Counted from the stretch's first letter, positions 38,993 to 47,891 are shown. The stretch: 64,000 nucleotides of DNA from Microbacterium gorillae (GCF_000826185.2 NZ_LN648875.1:1360356-1424355); one strand, 5' to 3'. Numbers and translations are program-made. Notes: generated by a model not told the origin, from the sequence alone.

Positions 38993-39985
38993 ATGACCCA
39001 GCCGGCTCGAGACCTGCCCACCCCGTCCACCGCCGCGCTCGCGGTGCAACCGCCGCCGCGCAAGAAGCTCGTCGACCGTCTGCCGGTGATCGCTCAGCTG
39101 CGGCAGAGCGTCGGCCTGCAGCGCGCGATGCTCATCATCGGCCTCGTCATCGTCGTGGTCTTCGTTCTCGTCGCGATCTTCGCCCCGCTGCTGGCGCCCT
39201 ACTCGTGGGCGCAACAGAAGGCGGACGGCGTGACCTTCGGCACCCAGCAGCCGCCGAACGCGACCAATCTCCTCGGCACCACGGTGTCCGGATTCGACGT
39301 CCTCTCCCGCGTGATCTGGGGAGCCCAGACCGCGCTGCTGGTGATCCTGGCCGCGATCGCGTGCTCGATCTTCGTCGGCATCGCGCTCGGCCTGCTCTCC
39401 GGCTACTTCGGCGGGTGGCTGGACCGCATCCTCGTCGTCGTCTGCGATGCGATCTACGCCTTCCCGTCGCTGCTGCTGGCGATCGTCATGTCGATCGTGA
39501 TCAGTCGTGGCCAGTCCACGCTGTGGGGCGGGATCATGGCGACCGCGATCTCGATCACCGTCGTGTTCGTGCCCCAGTACTTCCGCGTGATCCGCGCCGA
39601 AGTGGTGCGCGTGCGGCAGGAGCCCTTCGTGGAATCGGCGAAGGTCATCGGCGTCCCGACGGGCCGCATCCTGCTGCGCCACGTGCTGCGCAACTCGACG
39701 CGCTCGCTGCCCGTGGTCATCACCCTGAACGCCTCCGAAGCGCTCCTGACCCTCGCGGGCCTCGGCTTCCTGGGCTTCGGCATCGAGGCGACGAAGGCCG
39801 GTGAGTGGGGGTACGACCTGAACCGTTCCGTGGCCGACGTCACCAGTGGCATCTGGTGGACGAGCGTGTTCCCCGGTGTCGCGATCGTGCTGGTGGTGCT
39901 CGGCATCACCCTCCTCGGGGAGAGCCTGAACGATCTGAGTGATCCGCGACTGCGCACGCGCCGTCGCGCGGGAGGTGTGGCATGA
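38993..39985 (+). CDS. peptide ABC transporter permease (DppC type)
   Basis: This 330-residue permease is the DppC partner. An N-terminal cytoplasmic stretch precedes helix one (AMLIIGLVIVVVFVLVAIFA). LLGTTVSGFDVLSRVIWGAQ is the family motif after it. The EAA loop is VESAKVIGVPTGRILLRHVL. The C-terminus SLNDLSDPRLR is diagnostic. Its stop overlaps the ATPase start (ATGA). Confidence 0.93.
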   Translation: MTQPARDLPTPSTAALAVQPPPRKKLVDRLPVIAQLRQSVGLQRAMLIIGLVIVVVFVLVAIFAPLLAPYSWAQQKADGVTFGTQQPPNATNLLGTTVSGFDVLSRVIWGAQTALLVILAAIACSIFVGIALGLLSGYFGGWLDRILVVVCDAIYAFPSLLLAIVMSIVISRGQSTLWGGIMATAISITVVFVPQYFRVIRAEVVRVRQEPFVESAKVIGVPTGRILLRHVLRNSTRSLPVVITLNASEALLTLAGLGFLGFGIEATKAGEWGYDLNRSVADVTSGIWWTSVFPGVAIVLVVLGITLLGESLNDLSDPRLRTRRRAGGVA

Positions 39986-41673
39986 GTGATGTCGCGGAGA
40001 TCCACGACCTGAAGATCGCGTTCGCGACGGACGGCGAGCCGGTCCAGGCGATCAACGGCATCTCGTTGGCCGCGCACGCCGGTGAGGTTCTGGCGATCGT
40101 CGGTGAGTCCGGGTCCGGCAAGACCGTGACGGCGAACACGCTGCTCGGGCTGCTGCCGGAGACGGCGACCGCCTCCGGTGCGGTCATCATCCGGGGCCGG
40201 GACGGCGGCGAGACCGACGTCGTGCACGCCACCCACAAGCAGTTGCGCGCGATGCGCGGCCGGGACGCCGCCATGGTCTTCCAGGAGCCGTCCACGGCGC
40301 TGAATCCCGTCTACACGGTGGGGTGGCAGATCGCGGAGGGCCTGCGCGCGCACACGAAGATGTCCCGCAAGGAGGCACGGGCGCAGGCGATCGACGTCAT
40401 GCGCAGGGTCGGCATTCCCGACCCGGACAAGCGCGTCGACGACTTCCCGCACCAGTTCTCCGGAGGACAGAAGCAGCGCGTCGTGATCGCGATGGCCCTC
40501 GTCCTGAACGCCGGTCTGATCATCGCCGATGAGCCCACCACGGCGCTCGATGTGACCGTGCAGGCGGAGATCCTGGAGCTGCTGCGGCAGTGCCGCGATG
40601 AGTTCGGCGCGACGATCGTGCTGATCACGCACAACATGGGCGTGGTCGCGGACCTCGCTGACCGTGTCGTGGTGATGTTCCGCGGCGACATCGTCGAGGA
40701 GGCGCCCGCGCAGCAGCTGTTCGCGGAGCCGCGCGAGGACTACACGAAGGAGCTGCTGGCCGCCGTCCCGCACGTCGGTCGCGGCAAGTCAGCGCGCCAG
40801 GACCCGAACGCGGCGGCGCCCACCGCGCCGCCGGAGGGCAGCCTCGTCGTCGCCGAGAAGGTGGAGATCGGCTACCCGGGTCGCTTCGGTCGCACCGGGG
40901 TGATCGCCGTGCACGGCGTGGACTTCTGGATCGGGCCGGGCGAGGTGCTCGGCCTCGTCGGCGAGTCCGGATCGGGCAAGACCACGATCGGCCGGGCGAT
41001 GGTCGGGCTCACGTCCGTCGTCGGCGGGTCGCTGCGGGTGCTCGGGCAGGAGATGCGCGGCGTGAAGTCGCGCCAGCTCACCGCGAACCGCGCCGATGTC
41101 GGATTCGTGTTCCAGGACCCGGCGACGAGCTTCAACCCGCTGCTCAGCATCGGGGAGTGCGTCGCGGAGCCGCTGGTGGTGCACCGTCCGGACATGAGCG
41201 ATCGGGATCGCCGCGCGCGGGTCCTCGAGTTGCTGGATGCCGTCCGGTTGCCGGAGAACTTCGCGAACCGGTATCCGCACGAGCTGTCCGGCGGTCAGCG
41301 TCAGCGTGCGTCGCTGGCCCGTGCCCTGGCGCTCGATCCGAAGCTGCTGATCGCCGACGAGCCGACCAGCGCGCTGGACGTGTCGGTGCAAGCGAAGGTG
41401 CTCGAGCTGTTCGTGCAACTGCAGCGGGACCTGGGTTTCGCGAGCCTGTTCATCAGTCACGACCTCGCCGTCATCGACGAGGTCTCGGACCGGATCGTCG
41501 TGCTGCGGCAGGGCCGCATTCAGGAGCAGGGCACGACCGCCCAGGTGCTCGGCAACCCGCAGGACCCGTACACGCGGGAGCTGCTGGCCTCGCTGCCGGT
41601 ACCGGACCCGATCGCGCAGCACGCCCGGCGTGAGGAGTGGAAGGCCGCTCGCGCCGCCTCGCGCGGAGCGTGA
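39982..41673 (+). CDS. peptide ABC transporter ATPase, DppD-DppF fusion
   Basis: This 563-residue protein contains two complete ABC ATPase domains that energise the importer. The first has Walker A GESGSGKT at about residue 38, signature FSGGQKQRV and Walker B LIIADEPTTALD. The second has Walker A GESGSGKTT near 330, signature LSGGQRQRA and Walker B LLIADEPTSALD. Both keep the catalytic Glu and H-loop. Such DppD-DppF fusions are common in actinobacteria and ensure one copy of each per transporter. Confidence 0.94.
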   Translation: MSDVAEIHDLKIAFATDGEPVQAINGISLAAHAGEVLAIVGESGSGKTVTANTLLGLLPETATASGAVIIRGRDGGETDVVHATHKQLRAMRGRDAAMVFQEPSTALNPVYTVGWQIAEGLRAHTKMSRKEARAQAIDVMRRVGIPDPDKRVDDFPHQFSGGQKQRVVIAMALVLNAGLIIADEPTTALDVTVQAEILELLRQCRDEFGATIVLITHNMGVVADLADRVVVMFRGDIVEEAPAQQLFAEPREDYTKELLAAVPHVGRGKSARQDPNAAAPTAPPEGSLVVAEKVEIGYPGRFGRTGVIAVHGVDFWIGPGEVLGLVGESGSGKTTIGRAMVGLTSVVGGSLRVLGQEMRGVKSRQLTANRADVGFVFQDPATSFNPLLSIGECVAEPLVVHRPDMSDRDRRARVLELLDAVRLPENFANRYPHELSGGQRQRASLARALALDPKLLIADEPTSALDVSVQAKVLELFVQLQRDLGFASLFISHDLAVIDEVSDRIVVLRQGRIQEQGTTAQVLGNPQDPYTRELLASLPVPDPIAQHARREEWKAARAASRGA

Positions 41674-41684
41674 AGCCTCCGCGC
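41661..41684. terminator. hairpin at the end of the ABC operon
   Basis: GCGCGGAG pairs with CTCCGCGC across an eight-base loop that contains the ATPase stop codon. The stem is modest. Confidence 0.4.
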
Positions 41685-41797
41685 CATCGCGTAGCGACGA
41701 TGCTCCGTTTCGTCCGGTGCGATCACTCTGACGAACCTCCCTGGGAAGGGCGTGCTCGCGCGGGCGGCTGGTCCGTGCCGCATAGAATCCGTTCGTC

Positions 41798-42469
41798 ATG
41801 GCAACACGCACCACCCCGGGGAAACGGCGGAAGAAGCGCTCGCGCAAGCGTCCACGTCTCTCTGCGGCGCGTCGACGTGCCCTCCGCGAGCGCCGGTTCC
41901 GCGCCGTCATCGTCTCCGCCTTCGTCGTGCTGGGAGTGACGACGGCGGCGATGATCGGAGTGGTCGGAAATCGGCAGTGGGACGTCGATCCGGCCGCACC
42001 CGGCGTGACGGCGGCCGCGGTGTCCGCGGATCATCCGGCCGTCGACGGATGGGATGCGGAGCAGCTGGCGAACGCGAAAGCGATCCTCGACGCGGGCAAC
42101 GAGCTCGGTCTCGGCGAACGTGATCAGACGATCGCGGTGATGACGGCGATGGGGGAGTCCTCGCTGCGCAACCTCGATCACGGGGACTGGGAGACCAGCG
42201 GGGTGAAGAACCCGGACGGCACGCGCACCACTTCGCTCGGGCTGTTCCAGCAGCAGGACTGGTGGGGCACGCGAGCGGAGCGGATGGATCCCCGACAGGC
42301 CGCGCTCCTGTTCTACCGGGCGATGCGGCGCGCGGTCCCGGACGCCGAGCGCGGGTCGGTCTCGCCGACGCTCATCGCCCATCGCACGCAGCGCAATGAG
42401 GAGCCCGAGCACTACGAGCCCTACTGGCGTGACGCGGTCACGGTCGTGCGAGCGCTCTCCGGGCAGTGA
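41798..42469 (+). CDS. membrane-anchored lysozyme-like (transglycosylase-type) protein
   Basis: A very basic N-terminus (RRKKRSRKRPRLSAARRRAL) precedes one membrane helix at about residues 37-56, giving an extracellular C-terminal domain. That domain holds TAMGESSLRNLDHGDW and TTSLGLFQQQDWWG, the arrangement of lytic-transglycosylase/lysozyme-like domains in actinobacteria, with the Glu of GESSLRN as the probable catalytic residue. A role in peptidoglycan cutting is inferred. TAGAAT lies nine bases before the ATG. Confidence 0.7.
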   Translation: MATRTTPGKRRKKRSRKRPRLSAARRRALRERRFRAVIVSAFVVLGVTTAAMIGVVGNRQWDVDPAAPGVTAAAVSADHPAVDGWDAEQLANAKAILDAGNELGLGERDQTIAVMTAMGESSLRNLDHGDWETSGVKNPDGTRTTSLGLFQQQDWWGTRAERMDPRQAALLFYRAMRRAVPDAERGSVSPTLIAHRTQRNEEPEHYEPYWRDAVTVVRALSGQ

Positions 42470-42488
42470 CCTCTGACAGACTCGCGGT

Positions 42489-43682
42489 GTGCAGATCGAG
42501 TTCCGTCCCACCACCGCTGATGACCTCGATTACGTCGTGGAACTCAAAGCACGATCCATCCGCGAGGATCTCGAGCGGCACGGACGCTGGCACCCGGACC
42601 GCTCGCGGGAGTGGGTCGCGCGCAGCTTCGCGCCCGAGTGGACCCGACTGATCCACCTGGACGGCCACCTCGCCGGCACCGTGTCGCTGCGCCGGGCGCC
42701 GGATGCACTGTGGCTGGAGCTGTTCTATCTGGAGCCGGGGCTGCGCGGCCGCGGGGCGGGGACCGCCGTGCTGCGCCGGATCCTCGCCGATCACGGTCAC
42801 GAGCGCATCCGCCTGGACGTGCTGTCCGGTTCCCGCGCGCGAACGCTCTACGAGCGGGAGGGGTTCGTGCTGGAGTCCGTCCATGAGATCGACGAGATCC
42901 TCGTCCGCGAGCCCACCGCGCGCGGAGACGGCAGCGCCGGCGACGCCGACTACGGCGCCATCGGGTCGGGCTATACGAACTACCGGCAGCCGGAGCCTCG
43001 CTTCCTCGCCGCGATCACGGACGCCTTCGGCGACGCCCGCACGGTCATCAACGTGGGCGCGGGGGCGGGCTCGTACGAACCGGCGGACCGCGAGGTCACC
43101 GCCGTGGAACCGAGCGCGGCGATGCGCGCGCAACGTCCGGGCCGCCTCTCCTCGGCGATCGACGCGTCCGCCGAGGACCTGCCGTTCGCCGACGACGCAT
43201 TCGATGCGGCGCTGGCGTCCTTCACCGTGCACCAGTGGGCCGACCTGGCCGGCGGCCTGCGCGAACTGCGGCGAGTCACCACCGGCCCGGTCGTCGTCCT
43301 GACGTGTGACCCGGCCACGCTGACGCGGTTCTGGCTGAACGAGTACGCGCCGGAGGTCATCGCCACGGAAGCCCGGCGCTACCCGGCGCCGGAGGTCATC
43401 GCGGACCTGCTCGGCGGGGCCGTCACCGTGACCGAGGTGCCGATTCCGCTGGACTGCACCGACGGGTTCAGTGAGGCGTACTACGGCCGTCCCGAGGCGC
43501 TGCTGGACCCCGGCGCACGGCAGGCGAACTCGGCGTGGAGCTTCGTCGCGCCCGAGGTCGCCGAGAGATTCGTCAGCGCGCTGTCCGCCGACCTCGCCTC
43601 CGGCGCATGGGACGCCCGTCACGGACACCTGCGCACCCGGCCGGAGTTCCGCGGCTCCCTGGTGCTCATCGTCGCCCGCTGA
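42489..43682 (+). CDS. GNAT acetyltransferase fused to SAM-dependent methyltransferase
   Basis: This 397-residue protein joins two enzyme folds. Residues 1-140 are a GNAT domain (RPTTADDLDYVVELKARSIR, acetyl-CoA loop LRGRGAGTAVLRRIL). Residues from about 155 form a class I methyltransferase (INVGAGAGSYEPADREVTAV, then ASAEDLPFADDAFDAALASF and RELRRVTTGPVVVLT), like small-molecule methylases. The GTG start is preceded by CAGACT six bases upstream, a leaderless arrangement. The substrate is unknown. Confidence 0.8.
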   Translation: MQIEFRPTTADDLDYVVELKARSIREDLERHGRWHPDRSREWVARSFAPEWTRLIHLDGHLAGTVSLRRAPDALWLELFYLEPGLRGRGAGTAVLRRILADHGHERIRLDVLSGSRARTLYEREGFVLESVHEIDEILVREPTARGDGSAGDADYGAIGSGYTNYRQPEPRFLAAITDAFGDARTVINVGAGAGSYEPADREVTAVEPSAAMRAQRPGRLSSAIDASAEDLPFADDAFDAALASFTVHQWADLAGGLRELRRVTTGPVVVLTCDPATLTRFWLNEYAPEVIATEARRYPAPEVIADLLGGAVTVTEVPIPLDCTDGFSEAYYGRPEALLDPGARQANSAWSFVAPEVAERFVSALSADLASGAWDARHGHLRTRPEFRGSLVLIVAR

Positions 43683-43700
43683 CCCCGGCGTCGGGGTCAG
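43679..43700. terminator. bidirectional terminator
   Basis: Perfect nine-base arms CTGACCCCG and CGGGGTCAG around GCGT. The stop codon of the upstream gene lies in the left arm, and the convergent gene ends 10 bases further right. Confidence 0.75.
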
Positions 43701-43709
43701 ATCGGCGCG

Positions 43710-44672
43710 TCACGCGTTGACGGTGTCGGCGTCCCAGCCGAGGTCGGCGTCGGCGGGCAGGGCCAGCGCCTCCAGATGCGGGTCCGTGATCAGCGCGTCG
43801 ATCAGCGCGACCGACCCTCCCACGACGGTCGAGTCCAGGTCGATGTCCGTGACGAGGATCCACGAGCGATCCGCCGGCCACAGCAGGTTGGGGGAGATGG
43901 TCGCGGTTCCGAGCGGCGTGTCCGGCTCGCGCCACGGGACGTGATCGCTCCAGTCCGGGTCGGTGAACAGCGTGAGATCGCCGGAGAACAGCACGTGCTC
44001 CCTCTCGCTGACCGTGAGGCGAGGACCGGCGGCGACCTCCGCGGACAGGATCCCGTCCTGCCACTCGGGCTCGCGGTAGGGGCTGTTGAACGGATCGTGG
44101 ATGCTCGCACCGAGCATCCGGGCGTGGCGCTCGGCGACCTCGTCGTCCGCGACCCCGTCCGCCGGGAGGAACGTGCGGTAGCCGCGCCCGTGGTCGTCGT
44201 ACCCACCGAGCAGTCCGCTCCAGCCGTCCCAGAGGGTGGCGTATCCGGGGGTGGGCTTCCCGCCGGTGGCGGTCGCGACGATCGCCGCCAGCGGCTCCGG
44301 GAAGAGCTCTCCGGGAGGCGGGGCGAAGAACTCCCGGCCGTCCGGGCTCATCGCCGGCACGGCGTCGCGGACCAGGGTGTGCCACTGCGCGGACGGGTGA
44401 CGGGTGGTTCCGAACGCGTGGGCCGTCTCCGCCCAGGTGGCGTGCGTGTCCACGATCCGCGACAGCAGGGCGTCGCGCTCGCGGTCGGACAGCCGCCGCT
44501 CCTCGGCCTCCGTGGGTACATGTCCGCCCGGAATGCTCCGCACCCCGGCGGGGTGCAGAACGCGCGCGTACGCCGCGAAACCGCGCGGTGCGATGCTGTG
44601 CAATCGTTCCCCGTCGGCCTCCAACGCCTTCTTGATCCAGTCCCCGGCCCCGGTGTCGCTGTCCCACTCCAT
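43710..44672 (-). CDS. hypothetical protein
   Basis: I do not recognise this 320-residue protein. It is soluble, acidic, and Trp- and Pro-rich, without signal or membrane segment. SPNLLWPADRSWILVTDIDL and REFFAPPPGELFPEPLAAIV are notable stretches that might be found in a conserved actinobacterial family. The start MEWDSDTG at 44672 is chosen because TACCCT lies six bases upstream, a leaderless promoter; an earlier Met would overlap that element. Confidence 0.65.
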   Translation of the reverse strand: MEWDSDTGAGDWIKKALEADGERLHSIAPRGFAAYARVLHPAGVRSIPGGHVPTEAEERRLSDRERDALLSRIVDTHATWAETAHAFGTTRHPSAQWHTLVRDAVPAMSPDGREFFAPPPGELFPEPLAAIVATATGGKPTPGYATLWDGWSGLLGGYDDHGRGYRTFLPADGVADDEVAERHARMLGASIHDPFNSPYREPEWQDGILSAEVAAGPRLTVSEREHVLFSGDLTLFTDPDWSDHVPWREPDTPLGTATISPNLLWPADRSWILVTDIDLDSTVVGGSVALIDALITDPHLEALALPADADLGWDADTVNA

Positions 44673-44692
44673 GCCGTCAGGGTAGCGGCTGG

Positions 44693-45766
44693 TCACAGCC
44701 GCAGGCGGGCCGCCTCCAGCAGAAGCGGGACGCCGTCGGCGAGAGCCGGACCGAACGTGTCGCCCGGACGCTCACCGTCGACCCAGCGCGTGTAGATCGC
44801 CTCGCAGAACACCGCGGCCTTGAACAGCGCGAGCGCCTCGTACCAGTCCAGCCGCGTGACGTCATCGCCGTGTCGTGCCGCGTACCGCGAGACGAGCTCG
44901 TCGCGCTCCGGGAAGCCGTCCAGCCGCGTGACCGGCGTCAGCTCCAGCGGCGTCGCGGTCACTCCCGGTCGAGCGTAGGTCGCGGTGAAGTAGCCGAGGT
45001 CAGCGAGCGGATCGCCGAGCGTCGCCATCTCCCAGTCCAGGATCGCCGCGACTCGGGCGGGAGCCCCGGGGGCGTACATGAGGTTCCCGATCCGGAAGTC
45101 CCCGTGCACGACGGCGTGACGCTGGGTGCGGGGCATCGTGGCGCGCAGGCGTGATGCGAGATCCGCCACGACCGTCCCATCGCGACGGGACACCATCGCC
45201 CACAGACCGGCGAACCGGGAGACCTGACGCTCGAGGTACCCGTCCGGACGTCCGAGGCGGGCCAGCTCGCCCTGGTCGACCGTCACCGCGTGCAGCTCGG
45301 CAAGGGTGTCGATGGCGGCGAATGCGATCCCCGCGCGCCCGGCCGCGGTGTCCAGCGCGGTCGGAATCGCGTCGGTGACGACCTCGCCCGTGATGTGCTC
45401 CATCACGTAGAACGGAACGCCGAGCACGGTGTCATCCGCGCAGACGGCGAGGATCTGCGGCACTCGAATGCCCGCGGCGGCGAGCTGCCGTTGCACGCGC
45501 GCCTCGCGCACCATGTCGTGCGCCGACGGGGGCAGCGGCGGTCGGGGCCCCCGACGCAGCACGACATCGCGGTCACCGACGCGGAGCGCGTACGTGATGT
45601 TCGACTGCCCGTCGCCGATGCGCTCCCAGGAGAGGGGACCGGTCCCGATCCCGGCGGACGCGAGGAACTCGGCGACGGCATCGAGCACGAGCAGCGGGGG
45701 CCGCTGCAGCGCGGCGGCATCGGTGGCCGTGGCGACGACCTCCACGCCGTCCGGACGGTCGATCAT
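44693..45766 (-). CDS. APH-fold kinase of the ACAD10/11-LvaA type
   Basis: This 357-residue protein matches the phosphotransferase half of ACAD10/11. The nucleotide loop is GDGQSNITYALRV (51-63), followed by VVLRRGP, the catalytic loop VVHGDFRIGNLMYAP (Asp 223, Asn 228), and the metal-binding ILDWEMATLGDPLADLGYF (Asp 244). In the known pathway such kinases phosphorylate 4-hydroxyacyl-CoA, which the partner dehydrogenase then converts to an enoyl-CoA. Its ATG overlaps the stop of that partner gene, so the two are co-translated. The substrate here is inferred. Confidence 0.8.
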   Translation of the reverse strand: MIDRPDGVEVVATATDAAALQRPPLLVLDAVAEFLASAGIGTGPLSWERIGDGQSNITYALRVGDRDVVLRRGPRPPLPPSAHDMVREARVQRQLAAAGIRVPQILAVCADDTVLGVPFYVMEHITGEVVTDAIPTALDTAAGRAGIAFAAIDTLAELHAVTVDQGELARLGRPDGYLERQVSRFAGLWAMVSRRDGTVVADLASRLRATMPRTQRHAVVHGDFRIGNLMYAPGAPARVAAILDWEMATLGDPLADLGYFTATYARPGVTATPLELTPVTRLDGFPERDELVSRYAARHGDDVTRLDWYEALALFKAAVFCEAIYTRWVDGERPGDTFGPALADGVPLLLEAARLRL

Positions 45767-46971
45767 TCGGCCGGATCCGGGTCGACGACGTCCAGGCGGT
45801 GTGCACCGGCGGCGACCTCGCGCGTGCGCGCGGACGAGGCGCGGCGGGCGATCGCCCAGCGGTGGGTCTCGCTCGAGCCGTCGTAGATGCGGAACGGCCT
45901 GACCTCGTTGAGGTACTGGATCAGTCCGAGTCCGTCGGTGACGCCGTCCCCTCCGCAGAGTTGGACGGCGCGATCGATGATGCGGAAGATCGCCTCCGAG
46001 CAGTGCACCTTCGCGATGGAGGACAGCGCCTCGCCGGCCCGCGCATCCGTCTCCAGCAGCGCCGCGGTGCGCTCGATCATGGCGTCCGAGGTCGCGAGGT
46101 CGATCTCGCTGTCCGCGAGCAGAGCCTGCGCGACCCCCAACTCTCGCAGCGGTGAGCCGAACAACGACCGGGCCGCCGCGCGGTCCAGGGCGGTGTCCTG
46201 CGCGCGGCGGGCGAGGCCGAGCCAGCGCATGCAGTGGGTCAGGCGAGCCGGACCCAGGCGCATCTGGGCGTACCGGAATCCCGCGCCCGGCTCGCCCAGC
46301 ACTTCCGCGTCCGGTACGAAGCAGTCCGTGAACGTGACGTACGGGTGGCCTCCGGAGATCGCGCTCTCGATGGTGTGGATGTCCGGCCCGATCGTGATGC
46401 CCGGCGCATCCAATCCGGTCAGGAACATGGTCGCGCCGTCGCGTTCGTCCTCGGACGTCCGGGCCATGACGATCGCGAACGCGGCCCCGCGCGCCCCGCT
46501 GATGAAACGTTTGCGTCCGGTGATGCGCCAACCGCCGTCGACGCGCACGGCTCGCGTGGTCAGTGCGCGCGGGTCCGACCCGGCCCCGGGGTGGGGCTCG
46601 GTCATCGCGAAGCTGGAGCGGACCTCGCCGCGGGCGAGCGGAGCGAGCCACCGTTCGCGCTGCGCCGGGGAGGCGACCAGATTCAGCAGGTGCATGTTGC
46701 CCTCATCCGGCGCCATCGCATTCAGCACCGCCGGTCCGATGAGCGAGTAGCCGGCCTCCTGCAGAACCGGCGACCACTGCGCCAGGGGCAGTCCGTGCCC
46801 CCCGAACTCCGTCGGTGCCAGGGGGGCGAACACTCCGGCGTCCCGGGCCTGACCGCGCAGATCGGCGAGGCGGTCGTCCGACAGTGTCACGCCGTGCGGC
46901 GGCTCGGCCGGCAGCACGACATCGCGGATGAAGGCGCGGGTGCGATCGCGCAGGTTCTCGGACCCGCTCAC
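45763..46971 (-). CDS. acyl-CoA dehydrogenase (ACAD10/11-LvaC type)
   Basis: This 402-residue flavoenzyme has the FAD/substrate segment SFAMTEPHPGAGSDPRALTT and QLCGGDGVTDGLGLIQYLNE. The catalytic position normally reads YEG; here it is IYDGSSETHRWAIAR with Asp 364. An Asp-Gly with the following E-x-H resembles the ACAD10/11 group rather than ordinary beta-oxidation enzymes. The GTG at 46971 has GGGAGGG upstream and overlaps the SDR stop. Together with the kinase it may remove the 4-hydroxyl of hydroxyacyl-CoAs. Confidence 0.82.
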   Translation of the reverse strand: MSGSENLRDRTRAFIRDVVLPAEPPHGVTLSDDRLADLRGQARDAGVFAPLAPTEFGGHGLPLAQWSPVLQEAGYSLIGPAVLNAMAPDEGNMHLLNLVASPAQRERWLAPLARGEVRSSFAMTEPHPGAGSDPRALTTRAVRVDGGWRITGRKRFISGARGAAFAIVMARTSEDERDGATMFLTGLDAPGITIGPDIHTIESAISGGHPYVTFTDCFVPDAEVLGEPGAGFRYAQMRLGPARLTHCMRWLGLARRAQDTALDRAAARSLFGSPLRELGVAQALLADSEIDLATSDAMIERTAALLETDARAGEALSSIAKVHCSEAIFRIIDRAVQLCGGDGVTDGLGLIQYLNEVRPFRIYDGSSETHRWAIARRASSARTREVAAGAHRLDVVDPDPAE

Positions 46972-47720
46972 GCCGTCCCTCCCGCGCGCAGCAGTCCGCC
47001 ATCGAGCGTCAGCACCTCGCCGGTGATCCACGCCGCGTCCGCGGAGAGCAGGAACGCGACCGCACCGGCGACGTCCTCTGGGGTGCCCAGCCGACGCAGT
47101 GGATAGGCCGCCGACACCTCCTCTTCGCGTCCCTCGTACAGCGCTCGCGCGAAGCGGGTCTTCACCACGGCGGGGGCGACGGCGTTCACCCGGATCCGCG
47201 GGGCGAGTTCGACCGCGAGCGTGGCGGTGAGGTGGGACACCGCGGCCTTCGTGATGCCGTACCAGCCGATGCCCGGCGACACGACCTCGCCGGTGACCGA
47301 GGACAGGTTCACGATGCTGCCCCCACGTTCGCCCATGCCGGAGCGCACCACCTCCTGAGTCCAGGCGAGCGTGCCGAGCACGTTGACCTCGAAGACCTTG
47401 CGCGCGGCGTCCAGGTCGAGGTCCGCGAGCGGGCCGTAAACGGGGTTGATGCCGGCGTTGTTCACGAGGGCGTCGATCGGACCGAGTTCGGAGACCGTCC
47501 GTCGCACGGTCTCCGTGCGCGCGTCCGGGTCATCGGCCGCACCCGCGACGCCGATCGCGGTGCCGGACGGAAAGCTCGCGACCGCCGCGTCCAGCTCCTC
47601 GGCGTGGCGTGCCGTGAGACAGACACGCGCACCGTCATCGACGAGTCGGCGGGCGATGGCCAGCCCGATTCCTCGACTGGCGCCGGTCACGATCGCCACC
47701 GTCGCAGGCCGTTCCGTCAT
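46968..47720 (-). CDS. SDR family oxidoreductase (FabG-like)
   Basis: This 250-residue classical SDR has the NAD(P) loop VTGASRGIGLAIARRL, the NNAG motif, catalytic Ser in NLSSVTGEV, and Tyr/Lys in GWYGITKAAVSH. The C-terminus AAWITGEVLTLDGGLLRAGG is family-typical. As first gene of the SDR-ACAD-kinase operon it may interconvert a 4-keto and 4-hydroxyacyl-CoA, like LvaD; it could also act on 3-hydroxyacyl-CoA. Its promoter lies in the divergent gap with the operon at 47892. Confidence 0.88.
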   Translation of the reverse strand: MTERPATVAIVTGASRGIGLAIARRLVDDGARVCLTARHAEELDAAVASFPSGTAIGVAGAADDPDARTETVRRTVSELGPIDALVNNAGINPVYGPLADLDLDAARKVFEVNVLGTLAWTQEVVRSGMGERGGSIVNLSSVTGEVVSPGIGWYGITKAAVSHLTATLAVELAPRIRVNAVAPAVVKTRFARALYEGREEEVSAAYPLRRLGTPEDVAGAVAFLLSADAAWITGEVLTLDGGLLRAGGTA

Positions 47721-47814
47721 CGGGATCTCGCTTTCCGGGCGGCCTCATCGCCGCGTCCTCATTCGAATCGTGGATAAGAAATCCGTGGCGCGCAACCCCC
47801 GCCGGAATCCTCGG

Positions 47815-47842
47815 TTGTGCTCCGCAGATTCTAATGCATAAT
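47815..47842. promoter_or_regulatory. back-to-back divergent promoters
   Basis: Toward the plus operon, TTGTGC (47815-47820) and CATAAT (47837-47842) have a 16-base spacer. Toward the minus operon, TAGAAT occupies 47828-47833. The -10 elements are three bases apart on opposite strands, so the two catabolic operons probably compete or are co-controlled. The 171-base gap also holds the palindrome CCTCGCGAGG at 47854. Confidence 0.55.
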
Positions 47843-47891
47843 AAAAACGTGCTCCTCGCGAGGCAGCGAGAGCGGATCGGAAGGCACGACG

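Noticed and set aside
47769..47777. DnaA-box-like CGTGGATAA near the SDR start
   Set aside because: One mismatch, isolated, and not near other boxes; likely chance.
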